Below the pieces are notes generated by a model. It saw only the letters and a list, made by a program, of their open reading frames with translations. It was not told the DNA's origin and ran no database searches. The position numbers and the translations under genes are program-made. From positions 1 to 42,494 of the forward strand of contig JAITHE010000109.1 in NCBI GenBank assembly GCA_031280125.1: DNA of 42,494 nucleotides, given 5' to 3'. Positions 33,399-41,106 of the stretch are shown here, piece by piece (the first letter of the stretch is position 1; every line of letters begins with the position of its first letter). Source of the DNA: Treponema sp. (GTDB taxonomy: Bacteria; Spirochaetota; Spirochaetia; Treponematales; Breznakiellaceae).

Positions 33399-35387
33399 AT
33401 GGACCTTAAAAAGATTGCCAGGGAAGCTCCCCGGGAAGCGGGGGTCTATATCATGAAAGATGCCGAAGGCCGGATCATCTATGTGGGCAAGGCCAGGGTA
33501 CTCAGGAACAGGCTGGTCTCCTACTTTTCCGGTGAAAAGGACATTAAAACCAGGACTCTCCTTCGCCACGCCGCCTTGATCGAAATGATCATAGTCAAGG
33601 ATGAATATGAAGCACTGCTGCTGGAAAATACCCTGATCAAACAGCACAGTCCCCGGTACAATATCAACCTCAAGGACGGCAAGACCTACCCGGTGATACG
33701 GCTTACCGCAGGGCCCTTCCCCCGGGTTTTCAGGACCCGGCATATCATTGACGACGGATCTTCCTACTTTGGTCCCTTCCCCAATGTAGGGGCCATGGAC
33801 GGCATGCTGGATGTGATAGACCGGGTTTTTTCCCTGCGGAAATGCCGGATCCTGCAAAAACGCCGGGATCCCTGCATGTACTACCACATTGGCCGCTGCG
33901 CCGCCCCCTGCTGCAAAAGGATCGGCGAGGCGGATTACGCCCTTCAGGTAGACAGGGTGCGGCGGCTCCTTTCAGGCAATACGAAAAGACTGGCCGATGA
34001 GCTTACCGGAGAAATGCGAAAGGAAGCGGCCGCTCTGCGTTTTGAGCGGGCCGCCCAGCTCCGGAACGCCGTTAAAACCATCGAAACCCTAAACGAAACC
34101 AGCGCTGTAATAGATTTTGATCCCCAGGGCCGGGACTACATAGCCTGGGCCGCCGAAGGGGTTCTGGCCACTTTTTCGGTTTTTTCCATGCGGGGGGGCA
34201 AGCTTACGGGGCGGGAACTGTACCGGACCAGAAGCGCCGCCACCGAAGGTGAATCCATGATTACTTTTATTGCCGGCTACTACAACGGTGAGCGGCTTCC
34301 TCCGGGACAGATATACGTTGCTCCCGTTCCGGCAACTTCCGGGGCGGGTAGTCCCGAAGCGGAGACCGGAGAGCCTGCAAAATCCCTTCCTTTTGATTCC
34401 CGGCCCCTGGCGAAATGGTTCCGGGATAAGCTGCATTTGGAGCCGGAACTACTGACACCCAGCGACAGCCACCACCAGGCGGTAATGGCCATGGCCGGAC
34501 AAAACGCCCGGGAGGATCTCCGCCGGAGGCTCAGGGAACGGGGAGCCGGTCCGGCCCTGGACGAACTAAAAAATGTGCTGGGCCTTAAAAACCGGCCTGA
34601 ACGAATCGAAGGTTTCGACATTGCCCAGCTTGACGGCAAACATCCGGTGGCATCCCTTATCAGTTTTGTCAACGGTGTTCCGGACAAAAAAAATTACCGC
34701 CGTTTCAAGCTCCGTACCGTGGCGGGGATTGTGGACGATTTTAGAGCCATGCGGGAGGCGGTGGAGCGCCGCTACCGCCGGCTCCTCCGGGAAAACCGGG
34801 AACTGCCGGACCTGATCCTTGTTGATGGAGGCATAGGGCAGGTAAACGCCGCCCGGGGGGTACTGGACGCATTGGGGGTTGACTGTGATGTGGCGGGACT
34901 GGCCAAGCGGGAAGAAGAAATCTGGCTTCCCAAAGCCCGAACCCCCCTGCGGCTTTCCCGGCAGTCCGAAGCCTTGCGGGTACTTCAATTTATCAGGGAC
35001 GAAGCCCACCGTTTCGCCACAGGTTTAAACCAGATCCTCCGTTCCGGGGATCTAAAACTGGAAACGCTGGAATCGGTGGAGGGGATTGGTCCCAAACGGG
35101 CGGCGGTCCTGATCCGGCGCTACCAAAGTATCGGGAGGGTAGCTTCCGCGGAAGCGGAAGAAATTGCTCAGATCTGCGGCTGTTCTGCGGCGGCGGCCCG
35201 GGCTGTCAGGGCCGCCGCCGGGCTTGCCCTCCTGGACAGAAAATCCAGGGGACTCCGCCGTCCCTCCGGCGTTTCCGCTCTGGCGGCGGCCGCCCTTGCT
35301 CCGGATCCCGCCGATGGCTGTCAGGACAGTTCCGCGGCTGCCTGCGGCACCGGGATGGCCGCCGAAGCGGCAAAAGAATACGGCTAG
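33399..35387 (+). CDS. uvrC: Excinuclease ABC subunit C
   Basis: The dual-incision nuclease of nucleotide excision repair, 662 residues. Order: GIY-YIG nuclease (GVYIMKDAEGRIIYVGKA, residues 15-32) that makes the 3' cut, a Cys-bearing segment (CRILQKRRDPCMYYHIGRC), a UVR motif that contacts UvrB (about 198-230), the RNase H-like 5' nuclease with FDIAQLDGKHPVAS and ILVDGGIGQVNAA, and a helix-hairpin-helix pair (VEGIGPKRAAVLIRRYQSIG). After it stands an unusual Ala- and Pro-rich tail of about 60 residues (from about 605) with no known role. No ribosome binding site is seen. Confidence 0.97.
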   Translation: MDLKKIAREAPREAGVYIMKDAEGRIIYVGKARVLRNRLVSYFSGEKDIKTRTLLRHAALIEMIIVKDEYEALLLENTLIKQHSPRYNINLKDGKTYPVIRLTAGPFPRVFRTRHIIDDGSSYFGPFPNVGAMDGMLDVIDRVFSLRKCRILQKRRDPCMYYHIGRCAAPCCKRIGEADYALQVDRVRRLLSGNTKRLADELTGEMRKEAAALRFERAAQLRNAVKTIETLNETSAVIDFDPQGRDYIAWAAEGVLATFSVFSMRGGKLTGRELYRTRSAATEGESMITFIAGYYNGERLPPGQIYVAPVPATSGAGSPEAETGEPAKSLPFDSRPLAKWFRDKLHLEPELLTPSDSHHQAVMAMAGQNAREDLRRRLRERGAGPALDELKNVLGLKNRPERIEGFDIAQLDGKHPVASLISFVNGVPDKKNYRRFKLRTVAGIVDDFRAMREAVERRYRRLLRENRELPDLILVDGGIGQVNAARGVLDALGVDCDVAGLAKREEEIWLPKARTPLRLSRQSEALRVLQFIRDEAHRFATGLNQILRSGDLKLETLESVEGIGPKRAAVLIRRYQSIGRVASAEAEEIAQICGCSAAAARAVRAAAGLALLDRKSRGLRRPSGVSALAAAALAPDPADGCQDSSAAACGTGMAAEAAKEYG

Positions 35388-35411
35388 GGCCGCCGCCCCG
35401 CCGCCGGACTA

Positions 35412-35440
35412 TTGCATATCCCCCGGTAAGGCGGTATGTT
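35412..35440 (+). promoter_or_regulatory. Promoter of the coiled-coil gene
   Basis: TTGCAT (35412-35417), a 17-bp spacer and TATGTT (35435-35440), then six bases to ATG 35447. A leaderless message is predicted. Confidence 0.45.
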
Positions 35441-35446
35441 TACTCC

Positions 35447-35833
35447 ATGGGAATGAAACAGTTTATATTTACCGTAGTCCAGCAGGCGGTAAGGGAAGTC
35501 ATTACCAAAGAAGTAAATACCCGTATTGATATTGTCGAAAAGAACCTGGGCCAGCGGATCACCGATGTCGAAAAGAACCTGGGCCAGCGGATTGACGCCC
35601 TTGATCATCGTATTGATACCGTTGAAAAGAGTCTTGGTCAGCGGATCAACGATGTTGAAAAGAACTTTACCCAGCGGATAAACGACGTTGAGAAAAACCT
35701 GACGGAACGCTTTGAGGTACGGTTCGACAACATTGAAAAAGGGTTGGCAACGCTTCAGGGCAACCTTGAAGGTGAGGCCCGTTTTTTCCACCTGGCGGAC
35801 TACCTTAAACAACAGCAGTCCCACGCCGGATGA
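35447..35833 (+). CDS. Hendecad-repeat coiled-coil protein
   Basis: A 128-residue protein dominated by 11-residue repeats of the form IxDVEKNLGQR (about residues 26-95): five near-identical units, one shortened to seven residues (IDALDHR), and a degenerate end. Hendecads form nearly straight or slightly right-handed coiled coils. The underlying DNA repeats at 33 bp (from about 35522), so unit number can change by slippage without frameshift. The N-terminal MGMKQFIFTVVQQAVREVI might be a short amphipathic helix. No known family is recognised. A second in-frame ATG lies at 35453. Five bases separate its stop from the convergent permease gene. Confidence 0.8.
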   Translation: MGMKQFIFTVVQQAVREVITKEVNTRIDIVEKNLGQRITDVEKNLGQRIDALDHRIDTVEKSLGQRINDVEKNFTQRINDVEKNLTERFEVRFDNIEKGLATLQGNLEGEARFFHLADYLKQQQSHAG

Positions 35834-35838
35834 GTCCG

Positions 35839-36843
35839 TTACTTTGCCCTGGCGTATTTCCGTACGTCTATGGCTACGGCGATGATGATAATCGCTCCCT
35901 TGACGGCGTACTGTAAATAGGGATTGATGCCGATAAAGGTAAGTCCGTAGTTAATCACATTAAAGATGATCACCCCCGCCAAAACGCCGCCCACATTACC
36001 CACGCCGCCTGAGATGGTACACCCACCCACGATACAGGAAGCGATGGCGTCCAGTTCGTAGGCGTTGCCGTAGTTACTGGTGGCGCTTCCTGTCCGGGCC
36101 GATTCGAGACTCCCCGCCAAACCGTAGAGGATCCCCGCTATGGCAAAGGTTAATACCTCGACCCTAAAGACATTGATTCCCGACACTCTGGCAGCTTCCC
36201 GGTTTCCGCCGACGATGTACAACTCGTGGCCAAAGAGGGTTTTGGTTTGAATAAGCCACACCGCCAGAACACAAACCGCCGCGATGATCAGCACATAGGG
36301 AATATTAAAAACAGAACCGGTTCCAAGCCTGCCGAAGGATTCCGTGTAGCCCCCCAGGGGCTGGGAATTGTTGGGGGGACTGCTAAAGTATACGCTGTTG
36401 ATTCCCAGAAGGATCATCTGCATCCCCAGGGTGGCAAGAAAGGCCGGAACTTTTACCTTTGATACGATGATTCCGTTGGCAATCCCCGCCAAAAGGCCCA
36501 CCGTCATGGCGGCCAGAACCGGTACAATCACGGGCATCTCCGGCAGGTTGGGCCAGAATTTAAGGTGATACGTGGTTTTCTGGGCCAGGGTCCCCGCCAC
36601 CACCGCCGCCAGGCCCAGCATCCGTCCGCCTGACAGATCCGCCGAACCGGCGATAATGATAAACATGCAGCCCAGGGCCATGAGGATCCGCACGGAGCTT
36701 TGCATGAGGATATCCCGGAAAACCCGGAGGGAAAGGAATTTGGGCGAAATGCAGGTGATGATCAATATCAGGGTCAAGAGGATAATATAAATGGCGTTGG
36801 CCAGCATGAACTGCTTGATGTTGATTTTTTTTTCGTTAAGCAT
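35839..36843 (-). CDS. mglC: Sugar ABC transporter permease (MglC/RbsC type)
   Basis: An inner-membrane permease of 334 residues with about ten helices (ANAIYIILLTLILIITCI at the start). The family loop is visible as SGGRMLGLAAVVAGTLAQ, plus NAYELDAIASCIVGGCTISGGVGNVGG, which corresponds to the conserved EAA-like region near the end. Start 36843 is chosen because AAGGAG precedes it and MLNEKKINIKQF matches family N-termini; it overlaps the mglA stop by eight bases. The upstream in-frame start at 36891 would add residues of odd composition. Confidence 0.92.
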   Translation of the reverse strand: MLNEKKINIKQFMLANAIYIILLTLILIITCISPKFLSLRVFRDILMQSSVRILMALGCMFIIIAGSADLSGGRMLGLAAVVAGTLAQKTTYHLKFWPNLPEMPVIVPVLAAMTVGLLAGIANGIIVSKVKVPAFLATLGMQMILLGINSVYFSSPPNNSQPLGGYTESFGRLGTGSVFNIPYVLIIAAVCVLAVWLIQTKTLFGHELYIVGGNREAARVSGINVFRVEVLTFAIAGILYGLAGSLESARTGSATSNYGNAYELDAIASCIVGGCTISGGVGNVGGVLAGVIIFNVINYGLTFIGINPYLQYAVKGAIIIIAVAIDVRKYARAK

Positions 36844-38395
36844 GGGGACTATTCTCCTTCCCGCCGGCGGCGCTCCTGTCCGCACTGGCATAGTAAATAA
36901 TTTTTTCGTCCGTCGCCTCGCTTCGTTCCAGAATACCCGACAGCCGGCCCTCGCACATTACCATGATCCGGTCCGACATACCCAGCAGTTCCGGAATTTC
37001 GGAACTGATCAGGATAATGCTCTTTCCCTGCCGGACCAGTTCTTCCATTAAGGTATAGATTTCGTACTTGGCCCCCACGTCAATTCCCCTGGTGGGTTCG
37101 TCAAGGATTAACACCGCCGGTTCCGTCAGGAGCCAGCGTCCCAGAAGCACCTTCTGCTGGTTCCCGCCGGAAAGAAACTGTATCTGCTGTTTGATAGAAG
37201 GGGTTTTTACCGACAGGGATTGGACACATTGTTCCGTTTCGGCCCGGCGTTTTTTCTCATTAAGAAAAAGGAGGCTCTTAAGGTATTGGGCGGGCCGGGC
37301 CGTTTGATTCGCCATGACGGTATTTTCCGTGATGGAAAGCATGGGAACAATACCGGAAAAACGCCGGTCCTCGGTGAGCAGCGCAATGCCCCGCTTAATC
37401 GCTTTGGCGGGGCTGGGTATCTTAAGTTCCTGTCCTTCCAGTATGAGCGTTCCCTTTTCAATGGCCCGCAGTCCAAAAACCGCCTCCAGCACTTCGGTAC
37501 GCTGGGCGCCCATGAGACCCCCGACTCCCACAATTTCTCCCCGCCTCAGGGAAAAGCTGACGTTCTGAAATGAATGTACATTGGGGGAAGTAAAATCCCG
37601 GACCTCAAGAACCACCTCCCCCGGAGTGTGATTCCGGGCGGGGAAACGGTTGACCATTTCACGGCCCACCATATTTTTGATGATCAGGTTTTCCGTTAGT
37701 TCCGAAGCGGGCCAGTTCCCGGCCATTTTTCCGTCCCGCATGATGCTGACTTCGTCAGAAATTTTGAGAATCTCTTCGATCTTGTGGGAAATATACACAA
37801 TGGTAACGTTTTGGCGGGTTAGCTTTCGTATGATCTTGAACAAGAGTTCGGTTTCCACATCCGTCAGAGACGAAGTGGGTTCGTCCATGATGATCACCTT
37901 GGCGTTAAAAGAAACGGCCCTGACTATTTCCAAAAGCTGGCAGTGCGCCACGGAAAGTTCACTCACCCTGCTGTGGGGAGAAATGGCAATTTCCAGTTCT
38001 CCAAACAGATCCATGGTATCCCGGTACATTTTTTTCCGGTCTATCCAGTGGATCCCCGCCCGCTTCCGGCAGGGAAGGCGGCCTATCCAAATGTTCTCCA
38101 TGACATTTCGGGTTCTGACGGGGTGCAGTTCCTGATGAATCATGGAGATGCCGTTGTCCATGGCGTGCCGGGGATTCTTTAACACCACCGGTTTTCCCTC
38201 AATATAGATGTCTCCCCCGTCGGGCCGGTAAAGTCCAAAGGCGCATTTCATCAAGGTCGATTTGCCCGCTCCGTTTTCGCCCATGAGGGCATGGACCGTT
38301 CCTTTCCGCACGGAAAGACTTACGCCGTCCAGGGCGAGGACGCCGGGAAAGGTTTTCTTGATATGCTTCATCTCCAAAACCACGGTGTTTTCCAT
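36836..38395 (-). CDS. mglA: Sugar ABC transporter double ATPase (MglA type)
   Basis: A 519-residue ATPase with two ABC domains. The first has Walker A GENGAGKST (39-47), the Q-loop region ISMIHQELH, a degenerate signature SELSVAHCQLLEIVRA and Walker B VIIMDEPTSSL. The second has a degenerate Walker A (GVGGLMGAQRTEVLEAV), an intact signature LSGGNQQKVLLGRWL and Walker B VLILDEPTRGID. This asymmetry is normal for MglA/RbsA. It powers import of galactose or glucose, or a related sugar. It lies between the binding-protein gene and the permease gene. Confidence 0.94.
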   Translation of the reverse strand: MENTVVLEMKHIKKTFPGVLALDGVSLSVRKGTVHALMGENGAGKSTLMKCAFGLYRPDGGDIYIEGKPVVLKNPRHAMDNGISMIHQELHPVRTRNVMENIWIGRLPCRKRAGIHWIDRKKMYRDTMDLFGELEIAISPHSRVSELSVAHCQLLEIVRAVSFNAKVIIMDEPTSSLTDVETELLFKIIRKLTRQNVTIVYISHKIEEILKISDEVSIMRDGKMAGNWPASELTENLIIKNMVGREMVNRFPARNHTPGEVVLEVRDFTSPNVHSFQNVSFSLRRGEIVGVGGLMGAQRTEVLEAVFGLRAIEKGTLILEGQELKIPSPAKAIKRGIALLTEDRRFSGIVPMLSITENTVMANQTARPAQYLKSLLFLNEKKRRAETEQCVQSLSVKTPSIKQQIQFLSGGNQQKVLLGRWLLTEPAVLILDEPTRGIDVGAKYEIYTLMEELVRQGKSIILISSEIPELLGMSDRIMVMCEGRLSGILERSEATDEKIIYYASADRSAAGGKENSPHA

Positions 38396-38422
38396 AACGT
38401 GAATCCTTGGGGCGGACGTAAA

Positions 38423-38445
38423 CCGCCGGGCTTTGGGCCCGGCGG
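38423..38445. other. Intercistronic hairpin between mglB and mglA
   Basis: CCGCCGGGC (38423-38431) and GCCCGGCGG (38437-38445) form a 9-bp GC stem around a five-base loop. The place, just after the binding-protein gene, is typical of stems that protect that part of the mRNA and lower ATPase expression. No T-tract follows. Confidence 0.55.
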
Positions 38446-38471
38446 CGAGTGTGTCCGGGACGGCGCAACGC

Positions 38472-39509
38472 CTAGTAAGAAGCGTCCTGAACGTTGCCGG
38501 CGTCTATGGGTTTAAAGTCAAGGTACACATGGTGGCCTTCCACCCGGGTACCGGGAATGTTGATATTGGCGTCGGTGATTTCCTTGCCTTCCGACAACAG
38601 CATGACAACCTTATAGGCGGCGTTTCCCAGGGTAACCGGATTGTTCAGCGCCGTACCAAGGAGGGTTCCTTCCTTGACCGCTTCTACCGCTACCGCCGTG
38701 GCGTCCACGCTGATCACGGGAATAAAGCTCGCCGGATCCTTAAAAAATCCGGCGGCCTTGAGGGCTTCTATGGCGCCCAGGGCCATGTCGTCGTTGCAGG
38801 CAAAAATGAATTCGATATCATCCCTGCGGGCCTGTAAAATGGAAGCAACCTGGTTCTGCGCCTCCCCCCGCTGGTAGCCGCAGATCGCTTCCTGCACGAG
38901 GTTCGTTTGGATTCCCGCTTCCTGGATCCCCTGAATCGAAAGCCTGGACCGGATCTGGGTGGAATTATGATCCACAATGCCCAGGAGCATAATATAATCG
39001 AGCTTGCCGTTACCGTTTCTGTCCGCTTCCGGATGGGCCTTCCAGTATTTGACGGCGTGTTGGGCCATGATCTCCCCGGATTGTTCTTCCAGGGCGGATA
39101 CATGGTAGACCCGGTCGTACAGTTTGTATTCTTCATCGCTTGGACTGTCGGTGTTTACAAACAGGATGGCGGCGTCATGTTCCTTGGCCTGCTGGATAAG
39201 CTGGACCTTGGCGTTAAAGTTGATGTTGTTCAGCACCAAAAAGTTAATACCCTGGGAATAGAGGTTGTTGATATTGCTGGTCTGGGTAGCAATATCGCCC
39301 TGGCTGTCCGCTTCCCGGATAGTGATAATGCCCTCAGCCTCGGCGGCCTTGTTCAGGGTGGTCCGGGTGGTGGCAATATAGGTGTCCGCATAGTTGTACC
39401 ATACAGCCCCGGCAACGGGCTTTTCGTCCTTGCTTCCTCCCTTACAGGCAAAAACAAACACGGTTAAAGCGGCCGCAATGACACCAAAAACGGCAATCGA
39501 TCTTTTCAT
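38472..39509 (-). CDS. mglB: Galactose/glucose-binding lipoprotein (MglB type)
   Basis: The substrate-binding component, 345 residues. The signal peptide ends in VFAC (Cys about 22), a relaxed spirochaetal lipobox. The mature protein has the two-lobed sugar-binding fold. Motifs include LVLNNINFNAKVQLIQQAK, FVNTDSPSDEEY, and DRNGNGKLD (about residues 164-172), a calcium-binding-like loop similar to that of enteric MglB, then IFACNDDMALGAIEALKAAG. This supports glucose/galactose specificity by family, though a different sugar is possible. AAGGAG precedes the ATG, and a near-consensus promoter stands at 39555-39583. Confidence 0.93.
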   Translation of the reverse strand: MKRSIAVFGVIAAALTVFVFACKGGSKDEKPVAGAVWYNYADTYIATTRTTLNKAAEAEGIITIREADSQGDIATQTSNINNLYSQGINFLVLNNINFNAKVQLIQQAKEHDAAILFVNTDSPSDEEYKLYDRVYHVSALEEQSGEIMAQHAVKYWKAHPEADRNGNGKLDYIMLLGIVDHNSTQIRSRLSIQGIQEAGIQTNLVQEAICGYQRGEAQNQVASILQARRDDIEFIFACNDDMALGAIEALKAAGFFKDPASFIPVISVDATAVAVEAVKEGTLLGTALNNPVTLGNAAYKVVMLLSEGKEITDANINIPGTRVEGHHVYLDFKPIDAGNVQDASY

Positions 39510-39537
39510 CTTTTTCTCCTTAAAGTAATGAATGATC

Positions 39538-39548
39538 TCGTAAAACGA
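39538..39548. promoter_or_regulatory. Dyad near the mgl transcription start
   Basis: TCGTAAAACGA is an 11-bp dyad (TCGT/ACGA) lying about seven to seventeen bases past the -10 box, around or just after the start point. It could be an operator for an unknown sugar-responsive regulator. Confidence 0.35.
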
Positions 39549-39554
39549 TAGTCG

Positions 39555-39583
39555 AGTATAATACCGCTCTTTTGGGGTGTCAA
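39555..39583 (-). promoter_or_regulatory. Near-consensus promoter of the mgl operon
   Basis: TTGACA (39583-39578), a 17-bp spacer and TATACT (39560-39555) on the minus strand. The leader is about 40 bases with a good ribosome binding site. Upstream, 39584-39630 is AT-rich, possibly an UP element. Confidence 0.75.
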
Positions 39584-39636
39584 GAAAAAACTTACCAAAA
39601 CAATAAAAATTCTTGCTTTTTTAAGTATTTTTCTTA

Positions 39637-40791
39637 TTATGACAATTTTTTGAGGTTTTCCAGGTCCTTTACGATTTCGTTTACCATGTCCTCGGCCTGG
39701 GGAGCGTAACCCAAGCGGTCAAAGGTTCCGTGGGTAATGCCCCCGTAACGGATGTGCCGGTTTTCCACGCCGGCCCTTGCCAGCATCCGGGAATACTCTT
39801 CACATTCGGCCCGCAGAAAATCATATTCGGCGGTCAGCATAAGGGTTGTGGGCAGCCCTTCGGGGGCCGCCGTTATGGGGCTTGCATACGGTAAAAACCT
39901 GCCGCTTTCCGGGGGAAGATACCACCGGTTCATTGGCGGGGACAGTTTTTGGATAGCGAGAATTTGTTCTTCGATCAGCGGATCCCGGTCCGGGTTGTCG
40001 TAGATGTCCCCGGTCCAATACCAGTGGGGATCCTCCGGCCCTTCGGCGCGGCTTAAGACCGGGTATATCAGGGCCTGGTACGCCACGGGGGGGCCGCCGC
40101 TGTCCCGGCTGCGGAGGGCGCAGCACAGCGCCAGGTTTCCCCCGGCGCTGTCTCCGGCAAGGGCTATTTTTCCGCCGTCGATACCCAGGGGGCCGGCATT
40201 CCGGGCGGCCCATTCCAGCACGGCGTAACAGCAGTCAAAACCAATGGGGTAAGGATTTTCCGGAGCCAGGGGGTAATCCACCGACAGGACCAGAGCCCCG
40301 GCCCGCTGGGCAATCAGCCTGCACTGGTTTTCTACGGTGGCGATGGAACCGGCAAAAAAACCCCCGCCGTGGAAAAAGACGAGGCCGGGCCGGTCCTTTA
40401 CGGGGGCGGGAGTCTCTTTTTCGTAGGCCCAGCATACCACCGGCCCCCAGGGGCTTTCAACACAGATCCGTTTTGTCCCCACCCCCCGGCTCATATCGAC
40501 GCTGGCCCAGCCAAAAAGGGTCCGCAAAATTTCCAGCTGGGTACGGCCCTGGGCATGACGGGGTTCAAAGAGATGATCCATGTTGGGCCACAGGGCGCTG
40601 TCATAGCGGGCAAAGGCCCTTTCAAAGTCTTTCCGTTTAAGTGTCAGAGTCAGCGCCGTCCGGGGATCCAGAGCGCCGGAGGTCCGGTCAAAACAATCTC
40701 GGACTTCAAGAGTCAGTCCCCTTTCGGTAACACGCCGCCCGCCCTCCGGGAGGCTCCTTAACAAGCCGTCGTACCTATCCATAGTTCCCAT
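39637..40791 (-). CDS. HSL-family alpha/beta-hydrolase (esterase/lipase)
   Basis: A protein of 384 residues without signal peptide. It has the hormone-sensitive-lipase oxyanion motif HGGG (141-144), the nucleophile elbow GDSAGG (213-218, Ser215), an Asp in LTAEYDFLRAE and the His in GITHGTF, so the triad is complete. The N-terminal cap of about 110 residues is longer than usual. It probably hydrolyses short-chain esters; the substrate is unknown. Two ATGs are possible (40791 and 40782), neither with a clear ribosome binding site. It lies right after the cimA remnant. Confidence 0.88.
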   Translation of the reverse strand: MGTMDRYDGLLRSLPEGGRRVTERGLTLEVRDCFDRTSGALDPRTALTLTLKRKDFERAFARYDSALWPNMDHLFEPRHAQGRTQLEILRTLFGWASVDMSRGVGTKRICVESPWGPVVCWAYEKETPAPVKDRPGLVFFHGGGFFAGSIATVENQCRLIAQRAGALVLSVDYPLAPENPYPIGFDCCYAVLEWAARNAGPLGIDGGKIALAGDSAGGNLALCCALRSRDSGGPPVAYQALIYPVLSRAEGPEDPHWYWTGDIYDNPDRDPLIEEQILAIQKLSPPMNRWYLPPESGRFLPYASPITAAPEGLPTTLMLTAEYDFLRAECEEYSRMLARAGVENRHIRYGGITHGTFDRLGYAPQAEDMVNEIVKDLENLKKLS

Positions 40792-41106
40792 TCAGAAGGC
40801 CCCGCCGTCCCCAATCAGCTTGTATTCAATGGAATCCACCAGCGCCGCCGTCAATAACCCACACCTTCTCATCCGTCAGGAGCACCGCTTCCAGCCGGGA
40901 GTGAAACCATCCAGGGCCCGGATAACCGCCAGCTTGTCTTCAATAGAAAAGGAAATCCCCTCCCCCTGGGCGCCGTCCCTGAGGGTCGTATCGAGGAGTT
41001 CGACGTCAGGCGGTTCGTTAAAAGTTTTTTCGCCGGGCGCTTCTGTGTCCGGGCGCTTCACACTGGTGTCCGGGCGCTTCACACTGGTGTCCGGGAGCTT
41101 TCCCAC
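40792..41106 (-). pseudogene. Remnant of a citramalate synthase (cimA-like) gene
   Basis: Three disconnected pieces of a CimA/LeuA-family protein lie in order on the minus strand. The N-terminal piece (about 41007-40909) reads [20 protein letters not shown] and on to IRALD, the usual CimA opening. The second, in another frame (about 40900-40844), reads [19 protein letters not shown], resembling the C-terminal regulatory region. The third, in a further frame (about 40850-40792), reads AALVDSIEYKLIGDGGAF and stops, matching the usual CimA end. The catalytic core of some 400 residues is gone. The frame enters from the leuA 3' end through the 21-bp repeats, with a possible GTG at 41106. It is not expected to be functional. 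Confidence 0.75.
41033..41090. repeat. 21-bp tandem repeat with ACAC-NN-GTGT dyad
   Basis: Two identical 21-bp units (41049-41069, 41070-41090) and a shorter third copy (41033-41048). Each full unit holds the dyad ACAC-TG-GTGT. The repeat spans the leuA stop codon (41079-41081) and the start of the cimA remnant. It has the same period and two-base dyad centre as the array at 5797-5976 but no sequence similarity. Confidence 0.85.

Noticed and set aside
40876-41106. Functional small LeuA/CimA-like protein
   Set aside because: It has only the first 35 or so family residues and then leaves frame, so it is treated as part of a pseudogene.
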